A DNA stretch of 44,414 nucleotides, from assembly GCA_937874315.1 (NCBI GenBank), contig CALNAE010000022.1:1-44414 (forward strand), read 5' to 3'. This document shows positions 33,413 through 41,024 of this stretch, piece after piece. Positions within the stretch are counted from its first letter, which is position 1; every line of letters begins with the position of its first letter. This DNA is from an uncultured Bifidobacterium sp. GTDB taxonomy: Bacteria > Actinomycetota > Actinomycetes > Actinomycetales > Bifidobacteriaceae. The notes below the pieces were generated by a model. That model worked only from the letters and a program-made list of their open reading frames with translations. It did not search any database and was not told the origin of the DNA. The position numbers and the translations under genes were made by a program.

Positions 33413-33955
33413 ATGCTGTCCATCATCGCCACATTGATGCACCGCCGCATCATCGCTCGGTTGCAAGCGCTTTCGCCGACCGCAGCGACCGCCGTGACCG
33501 CCGACCAGCGATATCGTCTGGAGCAGATAGCGCCCCGCGATGCGGCACAGGGCCCGGAGACCCCCACGACGCCGCACGCGTCGGAGAGCCACTCGGCCCA
33601 TCACGTCCCGCGATACGAACCGGCGCACGCGCCACGGCAATCGTCCGGACCATCGCACGAACCATCGCCGGCTCTTTCTCGTCCCGACCACGCCGACCAT
33701 CGTGCAGCCCCTCGCGGTCGGTTCCTCGATCCGCCACCACCGCCGATCGAGCTCACGCCGTCGCTCGCCTGCGACGAGACAACCGACACCGAGATCCTCT
33801 GGCATATCGCACGCCACGCGCCGCAGCTGCGCCGTTGGCTGATCGCCAACCCGAACGCCGACGCAGCCCTACTGGAATATGTCGCTCAGGCCTCCGGCCC
33901 CGGCGTCGTCGAGGGCTTCGCCGTGCTCTTCGAGTCGATCGAAACCGACGACTAG
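33413..33955 (+). CDS. Protein with C-terminal leucine-rich-variant (LRV) like repeat
   Basis: A 180-residue protein. The first half is a disordered stretch rich in His, Arg, Pro and Ser, including PPPPPIELTPSL at about residues 122-133. The last 45 residues (TDTEILWHIARHAPQLRRWL, then IANPNADAALLEYVAQASGP) fit the LRV-type helical repeat found in several bifidobacterial secreted and cell-associated proteins, where it follows the pattern xEIL..IA...P.LR..IA.NP. No signal peptide. The start is uncertain (GTG 33404 is an alternative) and its 5' end is close to the AbiEi-like gene. Function unknown. Confidence 0.55.
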   Translation: MLSIIATLMHRRIIARLQALSPTAATAVTADQRYRLEQIAPRDAAQGPETPTTPHASESHSAHHVPRYEPAHAPRQSSGPSHEPSPALSRPDHADHRAAPRGRFLDPPPPPIELTPSLACDETTDTEILWHIARHAPQLRRWLIANPNADAALLEYVAQASGPGVVEGFAVLFESIETDD

Positions 33956-33977
33956 ACCTAGACCCGACGGCACCGAT

Positions 33978-34958
33978 TCATTGGCGCTCGTCCCGTTGCT
34001 GCTTGTCCCGCAACTCCTTATGTTCCAGCACCTGCGCGTACACATCCTTTCGACCGATCAGAGAACCGTCCGGCAGCGGGTGCTCATTGACGACCTGCGC
34101 GATGGCGTCCTTCACGCGCATATGCGACTGCTGCGCGCGTTCCTCGGCCAGTGCGGCCAGATCGGAGGCGCCCATGGCCGCAGGAGACGCGGCCTGAGAC
34201 TCCTCGTCGGAGGCACCGGCGATGACCAGCACGATCTCGCCGCGCGGCGGATCGTCGATCACCCCCTGATGAATCGTGGCGACATCGCCTCGGCGAATCT
34301 GCTCATAATCTTTGGTGAGCTCCCGGCACAGCGCCATCCGCCGCCGCGGACCGAATACCTTGAGCAGATCGTCCATGGTCGCGGCGATGCGATGCGGCGT
34401 CTCGTACAACACGATCGTGCGTTGTTCGGGATACAACATGCGCAGGCACTGCAACCGTTCGGCATGCTTGCGCGGCACGAATCCCTCGTAACAGAATCTG
34501 TCGGTCGGCAGTCCGGACAACGCCAGCGCGTCGAGCACGGCGCTGGGCCCGGGCGCGCAGGTAACCGGCAGGCCGCGGGCTATGGCCCGGCGAACTATGG
34601 CCAAACCAGGATCGTTGATCGTGGGCATGCCCGCGTCGGAGACCACAAGCACCGTCGCGCCCGCGGCCACCTCATCCAGCAGCCCGTCAGCCTTGTGGTG
34701 CTCATTGTGATCGTGATAGGCGACCACGCGCCCCCGCACGCGCACCCCCAACCGGTTCGCCAGATCATACAGCCGTCTGGTGTCCTCCGCGGCCACGATG
34801 TCGGCATGTTCCATCAACGCCATCAGCCGGGGGGACGCATCGGCGATATTGCCGATAGGCGTGGCCGCCAGCACCACCGTGCCCGCAGGAACCAGCACAG
34901 CCGCATGAAGCGGCGTGGCCTTCGGCATCGGCTCGTGTATATCTTGCACGGTTTGCAT
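33978..34958 (-). CDS. rsmI: 16S rRNA (cytidine-1402-2'-O)-methyltransferase RsmI
   Basis: A 326-residue tetrapyrrole-methylase-fold enzyme that methylates C1402 of 16S rRNA. Motifs: LAATPIGNIADASPR near the start, AAEDTRRLYDLANRLG, VVAYHDHNEHHK, VSDAGMPTINDPG (the SAM-binding turn) and YETPHRI, all typical of RsmI. The C-terminal tail of about 60 residues is an HTH-like region specific to the family's longer members (EERAQQSHMRVKDAIAQV). ATG 34958 has GGAG 7 nt upstream. Divergent from the O-mannosyltransferase gene, the usual actinobacterial arrangement. Confidence 0.95.
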   Translation of the reverse strand: MQTVQDIHEPMPKATPLHAAVLVPAGTVVLAATPIGNIADASPRLMALMEHADIVAAEDTRRLYDLANRLGVRVRGRVVAYHDHNEHHKADGLLDEVAAGATVLVVSDAGMPTINDPGLAIVRRAIARGLPVTCAPGPSAVLDALALSGLPTDRFCYEGFVPRKHAERLQCLRMLYPEQRTIVLYETPHRIAATMDDLLKVFGPRRRMALCRELTKDYEQIRRGDVATIHQGVIDDPPRGEIVLVIAGASDEESQAASPAAMGASDLAALAEERAQQSHMRVKDAIAQVVNEHPLPDGSLIGRKDVYAQVLEHKELRDKQQRDERQ

Positions 34959-35023
34959 GGTTGCGCTCCATATCCTCACTGGTCATCTAGTGTAGATGCT
35001 AACCGTACCTTACGGAGGAACCC

Positions 35024-36784
35024 ATGCCAGTATTGCCCTTTGCATCATCACCACGCCCCGCCCACATGCGCATCCCCACGATCTCGCAGGACGCGAATCC
35101 GCCATTGCCCGGCGATAGCGGGTACGCTGACGATACCAACGACGGCGATGCCAGCGGCGACAAGCGCAAGGCGCATGACGAGGAACCGCCCGTTCCTTCG
35201 GCTTCATCACGCGTGACCGCATGGATATGGACCCTGTTGATCGCCGTGCTCGGCGGCGCGTTGCGGTTCGTCCGGCTCGGTTCGCCGCGCGAGATCATCT
35301 TCGACGAGACATACTACGTCAAGGACGCCTGGACGACCCTGCTTACCGGAGAGCCACGCGACTGGCCCAAGACAGTGACGTTCCAAAACATCAGTCAGAC
35401 GGTAGACTCGGCGTTCGCGGCCGGCGACGTGCACACCTGGTATCCGACGGCGGAGTACGTGGTTCACCCTCCGGTGGGCAAATGGCTTATCGCCTGGGGT
35501 TTGGCGCTGTTCGGAGGCGCGACGAACTCGTTCGCGTGGCGGGCGAGCGCGGCCATCGCGGGAACGATCGGCATCGTGCTGCTCATGCGCATCGTGCTGA
35601 GGCTGTTTCATGATCTGCCGGTCGCCATCATCGCCGGCATCTTGATCTCCATCGATGGCGAAGGCATCGTGCTGAGCCGCACGGGCCTGTTGGACATCTT
35701 CATCATGACGTTCGTTCTAGGCGCCTTCAGCCTGCTGCTCATCCATCGCGATTGGGCACGGACGCGGCTGCGGCTGCGGTATCGATTCGACGCCCACGCG
35801 CGCAATGCCAGTTGGGTGCTGCGACGCACCAAGGATGGCGTGGCCCCGGTACTGGATGCGCGCGGGCCGTTGCTCGCCTTCTCTTGGTGGCGTGTGGGCG
35901 CCGCCGTGCTGCTCGGTCTGGCCACCGGCGTGAAATGGTCGGGCATCTATTTCTTCGCGGTGTTCTGCGTCATCAGCGTACTGTGGGACGCATGGGAGCG
36001 GCGGCAGGCGGGATATCGCGGCTGGTTGGGCACTGGCCTGTTCTCCGGGCTGGTGACGGCGGTGATCATGGTTCCCATCTGGGCGATCACCTACCTGGCG
36101 GATTGGTTCGGCTGGTTCATTCATCCCGATTCCTATATGCATGATTGGGCGGCCCTGCACCCCGGCGAGGGCGTGACGTGGCTACCCGCCTCCGTGCGTT
36201 CCTTCGTGCAATATCATGTGCAGATGTGGCACTTCCACACGACGTTGGACTCTCCTCACCCCTATAAGGCGAATCCATTGACCTGGCCGCTGCAGCTTCG
36301 GCCGACCAGCTTCTACTGGGAGAAGCTGCAGGGTCATCCGGGCCTATGCGCCCTCAAACCGCAATCCGACTGCGTGGCGGCGGTCACCTCGTTGGGCAAT
36401 CCCCTGATCTGGTGGTTGGGATCGCTCTGCGTCATCGTCGCGATCGTCATCGCCATAATCGCCGCAGTCAGAGGGCACGGCGACTGGCGCATCTGGGCGG
36501 TGTTGGCCGGATTCCTCGGCGGCTGGCTGCCCTGGGCGCAATACCTGCATCGCACGACCTTCACGTTCTATTCGATCGTGATCCTGCCGTGGATCGTGCT
36601 GTCCATCTGCTACATCGCGCACTGGCTGCACACCCGGATCTCGGCGACCCCATGGCGAGTCTCCATAGTCTTCGTGATGACGATCATCATGCTCGTCTCG
36701 GCGTTCTTCTACCCGATCTGGACCGCCATGCCCGTGCCCTACGAGTTCTGGCTGAGCCATATGTGGCTGCATTCGTGGATCTGA
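35024..36784 (+). CDS. PMT-family dolichyl/polyprenyl-phosphate-mannose protein O-mannosyltransferase
   Basis: A 586-residue GT39-type membrane enzyme that moves mannose from polyprenyl-phosphate-mannose to Ser/Thr of exported proteins. The first outer loop has the acidic catalytic pair in FDETYYVKDAW (about residues 100-110), followed by WYPTAEYVVHPPVGKW. About eleven spans are visible, and the C-terminal half includes YMHDWAALHPGE and YLHRTTFTFYSI. A disordered N-terminal 60 residues (SQDANPPLPGDSGYADD) precede span 1. GGAGG is 5 nt upstream. Divergent from rsmI, 65 bp apart. Substrates probably include Ser/Thr-rich surface proteins. Confidence 0.92.
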   Translation: MPVLPFASSPRPAHMRIPTISQDANPPLPGDSGYADDTNDGDASGDKRKAHDEEPPVPSASSRVTAWIWTLLIAVLGGALRFVRLGSPREIIFDETYYVKDAWTTLLTGEPRDWPKTVTFQNISQTVDSAFAAGDVHTWYPTAEYVVHPPVGKWLIAWGLALFGGATNSFAWRASAAIAGTIGIVLLMRIVLRLFHDLPVAIIAGILISIDGEGIVLSRTGLLDIFIMTFVLGAFSLLLIHRDWARTRLRLRYRFDAHARNASWVLRRTKDGVAPVLDARGPLLAFSWWRVGAAVLLGLATGVKWSGIYFFAVFCVISVLWDAWERRQAGYRGWLGTGLFSGLVTAVIMVPIWAITYLADWFGWFIHPDSYMHDWAALHPGEGVTWLPASVRSFVQYHVQMWHFHTTLDSPHPYKANPLTWPLQLRPTSFYWEKLQGHPGLCALKPQSDCVAAVTSLGNPLIWWLGSLCVIVAIVIAIIAAVRGHGDWRIWAVLAGFLGGWLPWAQYLHRTTFTFYSIVILPWIVLSICYIAHWLHTRISATPWRVSIVFVMTIIMLVSAFFYPIWTAMPVPYEFWLSHMWLHSWI

Positions 36785-36915
36785 CGGACTGACAAGCCTA
36801 GGATCATCTTGCACCCCACCGCATCGTTGGAATGACACTCACCGGAGAAATCCGGGACTAAGCCGGGCAATATCCGTCCAAATACATCCAAAACCATCCG
36901 ACGCTGGGCATCTGT

Positions 36916-36955
36916 GTGCTTTCTTGTATATCTGAGTACTTTCTTATATGTTCGT
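36916..36955 (+). repeat. 20-bp direct repeat upstream of the DedA gene
   Basis: Two 20-bp units, GTGCTTTCTTGTATATCTGA and GTACTTTCTTATATGTTCGT, follow each other without gap. They are AT-rich in a G+C-rich genome and lie about 110-150 bp before the dedA-like start, so they may be regulator binding sites. Confidence 0.5.
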
Positions 36956-37060
36956 GCCCATTTAGTGCTATTCACCCGCCGACGGTATGTATCTCGAACG
37001 CCGTCAGGTAGTCTAGTGACCCGTAGTTGTTCGGTTATCACTCACGACATATATGACGGG

Positions 37061-37744
37061 ATGTCCATGTCCATAATCAATTTCTTTATCCAGCTGCTCA
37101 AGGACCCGCGCACCGCCATCGCGACCTGGATCACCATGGGCGTCGCACCGACGCTTGGATTCATCTTCCTTATCATCTTCATCGAAACCGGCGTGGTGTT
37201 TTTCCCGTTCCTGCCAGGCGATTCGCTGCTTTTCGCGGCGGGCTTCTTCGCGGCCCCCGACGCCGCCACCGGCAACTCAGCACTGCCGCTTATGGCGCTG
37301 CTGCCCGTGGTATGGCTGGCGCCGATCATCGGAGACCAGTGCAACTACTTCATCGGTCGATTCTTCGGGCGCCGCATCATCGAATCCGGTAAGGTCAAGG
37401 CGCTGACGCCGGAACGCGTCGCCAAAACCGAGACCATGATCGAAAAATGGGGACCGCTCGCGGTATTCCTCGGGCGATTCTTCCCCTTCATCCGCACCTT
37501 CATGCCGTTCATTTCAGGCATTTCAGGCATGCGCTGGCTGCGATTCACGCCCTTCTCCGTACTGGGCGGATTGCTTTGGTCCACCTTGTTCACGTTGCTG
37601 GGGTACTTCTTCGGCGGCATCAAGGTCGTGCAGGACAATTTCGAGCTTGTCATCGTGGCGATTCTGCTGATCTCCGTGCTACCCACCGTCATCGGTCTGA
37701 TCAAAGCGCGGCTCGGGGCGAAACGCGCAAAAACAGAGGCCTGA
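37061..37744 (+). CDS. DedA/VTT-family membrane protein
   Basis: A 227-residue DedA-type protein with about five hydrophobic spans. The family signature is in FIETGVVFFPFLPGDSLLFAAGF (about residues 40-62), a second is GDQCNYFIGRFFGRRII (about 97-113), and the core is FLGRFFPFIRTFMPFISGISGMRWLRF (about 140-166). DedA proteins are thought to flip or scramble phospholipids or polyprenyl phosphate carriers and to affect membrane potential and division. The start is uncertain because there is no clear ribosome-binding site; ATG 37061 and 37067 are equivalent in coding. A 276-bp region separates it from the mannosyltransferase. Confidence 0.88.
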   Translation: MSMSIINFFIQLLKDPRTAIATWITMGVAPTLGFIFLIIFIETGVVFFPFLPGDSLLFAAGFFAAPDAATGNSALPLMALLPVVWLAPIIGDQCNYFIGRFFGRRIIESGKVKALTPERVAKTETMIEKWGPLAVFLGRFFPFIRTFMPFISGISGMRWLRFTPFSVLGGLLWSTLFTLLGYFFGGIKVVQDNFELVIVAILLISVLPTVIGLIKARLGAKRAKTEA

Positions 37745-37801
37745 GCGGCGCGTTCCGGCAGGTCATGCAACCCGCTCCAAAACCGCATGTAGTCTTTCAA
37801 A

Positions 37802-37830
37802 TTGCACTTGGGTAGGACTTGTACTAGACT
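37802..37830 (+). promoter_or_regulatory. Promoter of tRNA-Ala
   Basis: -35 TTGCAC (37802-37807) and -10 TAGACT (37825-37830) with a 17-bp spacer lie 27 bp before the tRNA 5' end. Confidence 0.65.
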
Positions 37831-37856
37831 TCCCAGAGTTGCCCGTTACGGGCATC

Positions 37857-37929
37857 GGGGCTGTAGCTCAGTTGGTAGAGCGCTTCGTTCGCATCGAAGA
37901 GGTCGTGGTTTCGATTACCATCAGCTCCA
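37857..37929 (+). tRNA. tRNA-Ala (anticodon CGC)
   Basis: All arms are complete: acceptor GGGGCTG/CAGCTCC, D arm GCTC/GAGC, anticodon stem CTTCG/CGAAG with loop TTCGCAT (anticodon CGC), and T arm GTGGT/ACCAT with loop TTCGATT. Discriminator A; CCA is not encoded. Confidence 0.95.
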
Positions 37930-38096
37930 CGCGGTATATGAGTATTCGACTCATTCAATTGCGATTTTTCCGGTTTTGGTGCAAATAGCCGTCTCGACCG
38001 CGCCTCGGGATACTTTGCGCCGCATAATGGCGAGTCGCGTAACGATTCAGCAATTCATATCTTGGGCAAAGTGCGGCGTCCGACCAGCCCTCCGCT

Positions 38097-38102
38097 TATA
38101 TT
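38097..38102 (+). promoter_or_regulatory. -10 element of the MetE-like gene (probably leaderless)
   Basis: TATATT ends 7 nt before ATG 38110 and no ribosome-binding site intervenes. Confidence 0.55.
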
Positions 38103-38109
38103 CAGACAC

Positions 38110-39333
38110 ATGTTACGAAGCACCGATCATATATTGGTATCCCATGCGGGCAGCCTGCCACGCAGTGAAGAACTGATTGCGGCCAACGCCGCGCGGACCT
38201 TCGCCCCGGACGGTTTCACGTTGCAAAGCACCCCAGAATTCGAACAGGCCGAGACCAAGGCGGTTGACGAGGTCGTACGACACCAAGCGTCAGTCGGCAT
38301 CGACGTGCCGAACGACGGCGAATACGGCAAGGCCATGAGCTCCGCCGTGGACTATGGCGCCTGGTGGAACTATATCGTACAGCGGGTCTCCGGGCTCAAG
38401 ATCACAGACAACGACCCGTTCACCACGCCGCCGGTGCGCAGCACCCCGGGTCACCCCCGCTACACCTCATTCGCCGATCGTCGCGATTGGACGGCTTTCC
38501 ACGACGCCTATAACGATCCGACAAGCGGCATCGCGCTAGGCAAGAACGCCACCGTCTACCCCACCGTCGTCGACAAGCTTCACTACACGGGCCAGCAGGC
38601 CGTCGCCGACGACATCAGGCATCTCAAGGCGGCGTTGGCCAGTGAGGGCCTTCAAGAAGGCTTCATTACCGCTGTCTCGCCGGGTTCGGCGGCGCGTATG
38701 GGTAACGACTTCTATGACGGCGACGAGGCGTTGCTGTACGGCTGGGCCGATGTCTTGCACGAGGAATATCAAGCCATCGCCGACGCCGGGTTGGTCGTGC
38801 AGATCGACGATCCATCCATTGCCGAGGGCTACGACCAAATCAACCCGCAACCCTCCATCGAGGACTACCACCGCTTCATCCAACCTCGTATCGAGGCAAT
38901 GAACTACGCGTTGCGCGGCATCCCCGAAAGCCAGATTCGTTTCCACGTGTGCTGGGGCAGCTGGCACGGACCGCACACCACCGACATCGCCTTCGAGGAC
39001 ATCATCGATCAGGTGCTGCAGATCAACGCCGGCGCCTACACCTTCGAGGCGGCAAACGTGCGGCATGAGCACGAATGGCGAGTCTGGCAGAATCACAAGC
39101 TTCCCGAAGGGAAAATCATCCTGCCCGGCGTGGTGAGCCATTCCACCAACGTGGTCGAACATCCCCGTCTGGTGGCGGATCGCATCGAACGCTTCGCGAG
39201 CCTCGTAGGCAAGGAACAGGTCATCGCCTCCACCGATTGCGGTCTGGGCGGACGCGTCCATCCGCACATCGCATGGGCCAAGCTCGAGGCGCTGAGCGAG
39301 GGCGCACGGATCGCCAGCGAAGAGTTGTTCTAA
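38110..39333 (+). CDS. MetE C-terminal-like methyltransferase (cobalamin-independent methionine synthase II family)
   Basis: A 407-residue barrel of the MetE/UROD superfamily, lacking the N-terminal half of true MetE (about 750 residues). Zinc ligands are recognisable in FHVCWGSWHG (about residues 278-287, H and C) and STDCGLGGRVHPHIAW (about 377-392, C). The N-terminal motif LVSHAGSLPRSEELI and GIDVPNDGE are typical of this stand-alone group, whose members act as methyl or alkyl transferases on thiols (for example coenzyme M or homocysteine). The natural substrate is not known. Start at 38110 follows the -10 position. Confidence 0.82.
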   Translation: MLRSTDHILVSHAGSLPRSEELIAANAARTFAPDGFTLQSTPEFEQAETKAVDEVVRHQASVGIDVPNDGEYGKAMSSAVDYGAWWNYIVQRVSGLKITDNDPFTTPPVRSTPGHPRYTSFADRRDWTAFHDAYNDPTSGIALGKNATVYPTVVDKLHYTGQQAVADDIRHLKAALASEGLQEGFITAVSPGSAARMGNDFYDGDEALLYGWADVLHEEYQAIADAGLVVQIDDPSIAEGYDQINPQPSIEDYHRFIQPRIEAMNYALRGIPESQIRFHVCWGSWHGPHTTDIAFEDIIDQVLQINAGAYTFEAANVRHEHEWRVWQNHKLPEGKIILPGVVSHSTNVVEHPRLVADRIERFASLVGKEQVIASTDCGLGGRVHPHIAWAKLEALSEGARIASEELF

Positions 39334-39387
39334 CAGGATAGTCCGCGCGCGGCACGACTCGTTTGTACGGCGCAGCAACCACACAAC

Positions 39388-39431
39388 ATTGGCCCGCGTC
39401 CGGCGAATCATCATTCCGGACGCGGGCCAAT
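39388..39431 (+). terminator. Strong hairpin terminator downstream of the MetE-like gene
   Basis: A perfect 16-bp stem made from ATTGGCCCGCGTCCGG and its complement, around a 12-base loop. It starts 55 bp after the stop codon at 39333. Confidence 0.85.
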
Positions 39432-39451
39432 ATCATGCCGTACGTTTGAAT

Positions 39452-39477
39452 CAGTGGGCACCGTCTTACCGACCCAC
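39452..39477. terminator. Second hairpin in the metE-like/pntB intergenic region
   Basis: AGTGGG and CCCACT pair across a 14-base loop, followed by TAAAAAA on the plus strand. The preceding bases (TGAATCAGTGGGC) closely match the start of the larger hairpin downstream. Confidence 0.5.
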
Positions 39478-39483
39478 TAAAAA

Positions 39484-39563
39484 ACGCTGCATATGCAGCG
39501 TGCATATGAATCGGTGGGCGCTGTGGTACGGGGGGGTAAACCCCGGCATAGCGCCCACCGATT
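39484..39563. terminator. Palindrome and large hairpin downstream of pntB
   Basis: An 18-bp palindrome (arms ACGCTGCAT and ATGCAGCGT) at 39484-39501 is followed by a hairpin pairing AATCGGTGGGCGCT (39509-39522) with AGCGCCCACCGATT (39550-39563), a perfect 14-bp stem. Its loop holds a smaller GGGG/CCCC stem. Both can be read on either strand and lie 67 bp after the pntB stop. Confidence 0.65.
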
Positions 39564-39574
39564 TATTCGTTATC

Positions 39575-39615
39575 GCACGTTCACTACCGCACGTTCACAA
39601 CTACTGCGCGTTCAC
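39575..39615. repeat. Three short direct repeats of GCACGTTCAC
   Basis: Exact copies at 39575-39584 and 39589-39598 and a one-base variant (GCGCGTTCAC) at 39606-39615, just past the pntB stop codon on the opposite strand. Confidence 0.5.
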
Positions 39616-39629
39616 TCCTCACGCACCCA

Positions 39630-41024
39630 CTACTGCAACGCGTTCAACACCGCATCAACGCTGGCCTTGGCATCGCCAAACAGCATCTGCGTGTTGTCAC
39701 GGTAGAACAGTGGGTTCTGCACGCCGGCGTACCCGGTTGCCATGGAACGCTTGAACACGACGACCTGCTTGGCTTTCCACACCTCCAGCACCGGCATGCC
39801 GGCTATCGGAGAATTCGGATCCTCGGCGGCCGACGGGTTCACGGTATCGTTGGCGCCAATGACCAGCACCATGTCGGTTTCGGGGAAATCAGGATTGATC
39901 TCATCCATTTCCAACACGATGTCATATGGAACCTTCGCCTCGGCGAGCAGCACGTTCATATGCCCCGGCAGACGTCCCGCCACGGGATGCACGGCGAAAC
40001 GTACATTGACGCCCTTCGCACGCAGCCGCTCGACCAGCGTGGCGACCGGATACTGCGCCTTGGCCACGGCCATGCCATATCCTGGCGCGATGATGACCGA
40101 ACGGGATTCCTCAAGCTCCTGCGCCACATCGGTCGCGCTGGTCTCGTGGTATTCACCCGTGACCTCGGCGGCCTTCGCATGCGGTTCATCGCCGAACCCG
40201 CCAAGGATCACCGAGAGGAACTTACGGTTCATGGCCTTGCACATCAGGAACGAGAGAATGGCGCCGGAAGCACCGACGAGGGAACCTGTGATGATGAGCA
40301 GATTGTTGTTCAGCATGAACCCGGCAGCCGCTGCGGCCCAGCCGGAATACGAATTCAACATGGAGATAACAACCGGCATATCGCCGCCGCCAATGGCCGC
40401 AACCAGATGCAGGCCGAGCAACATCGCCAAAACCGTCATAATCGCAAGCGGCCACATCGAGTGGGTCGGGATGAACCAGCCGATCATGCCGAGCATGACG
40501 ATCAGGACTATGGCATTGATGATGTTGCGCCCCGGGATCATCAGCGGTTTCGAGTTGATCTTCGCCGCTAGTTTCAGATAGGCGATAATCGATCCGGTGA
40601 AGGTCACCGCACCGATGAGCACGCCGAGATACACCTCGGTGAGATGGCCACCATCCGGATGCGCCTCGGTGATGAAGGAGTTGTAGCCGATCAACACGGC
40701 GGCGATGCCGACGAAGCTGTGCAGCATGGCAATCAGCTCCGGCATCTGCGTCATCTCAACGGTTTTCGCCCGCCAGACACCAATGGACGCGCCCACGATG
40801 AAGATCAACGCGATCAACAATGCCGTTACGGCAACCGGACGGACCGAATCGCGCAGCGCCAACACCACGGTTGCGACGATGGCCACCGCCATGCCGACCA
40901 TACCAAGGATATTGCCACGACGGGCCGTTTCCTGTTTGGACAACCCCGCCAATGAAAGAATAAACAAAACGGCGGCGACAAGATATGCATCTTGAGCAAT
41001 CGTTCCAAGCGTCATGGTTATCAC
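39630..41024 (-). CDS. pntB: NAD(P) transhydrogenase subunit beta
   Basis: A 464-residue subunit that forms the proton channel and binds NADP(H). About nine hydrophobic spans fill residues 1-265. The NADP(H)-binding domain III (about 285-464) has GYGMAVAKAQYPVATLVERL, VAGRLPGHMNVLLAEAKVPY, IGANDTVNPSAAEDPNSPIAG and FKRSMATGYAGVQNPLF, all characteristic of PntB. Together with PntA it uses the proton gradient to move hydride between NADH and NADP+. The GTG start at 41024 overlaps the pntA stop (GTGA); ATG at 41015 is an alternative. GGAAGG lies just upstream. Confidence 0.95.
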   Translation of the reverse strand: MITMTLGTIAQDAYLVAAVLFILSLAGLSKQETARRGNILGMVGMAVAIVATVVLALRDSVRPVAVTALLIALIFIVGASIGVWRAKTVEMTQMPELIAMLHSFVGIAAVLIGYNSFITEAHPDGGHLTEVYLGVLIGAVTFTGSIIAYLKLAAKINSKPLMIPGRNIINAIVLIVMLGMIGWFIPTHSMWPLAIMTVLAMLLGLHLVAAIGGGDMPVVISMLNSYSGWAAAAAGFMLNNNLLIITGSLVGASGAILSFLMCKAMNRKFLSVILGGFGDEPHAKAAEVTGEYHETSATDVAQELEESRSVIIAPGYGMAVAKAQYPVATLVERLRAKGVNVRFAVHPVAGRLPGHMNVLLAEAKVPYDIVLEMDEINPDFPETDMVLVIGANDTVNPSAAEDPNSPIAGMPVLEVWKAKQVVVFKRSMATGYAGVQNPLFYRDNTQMLFGDAKASVDAVLNALQ

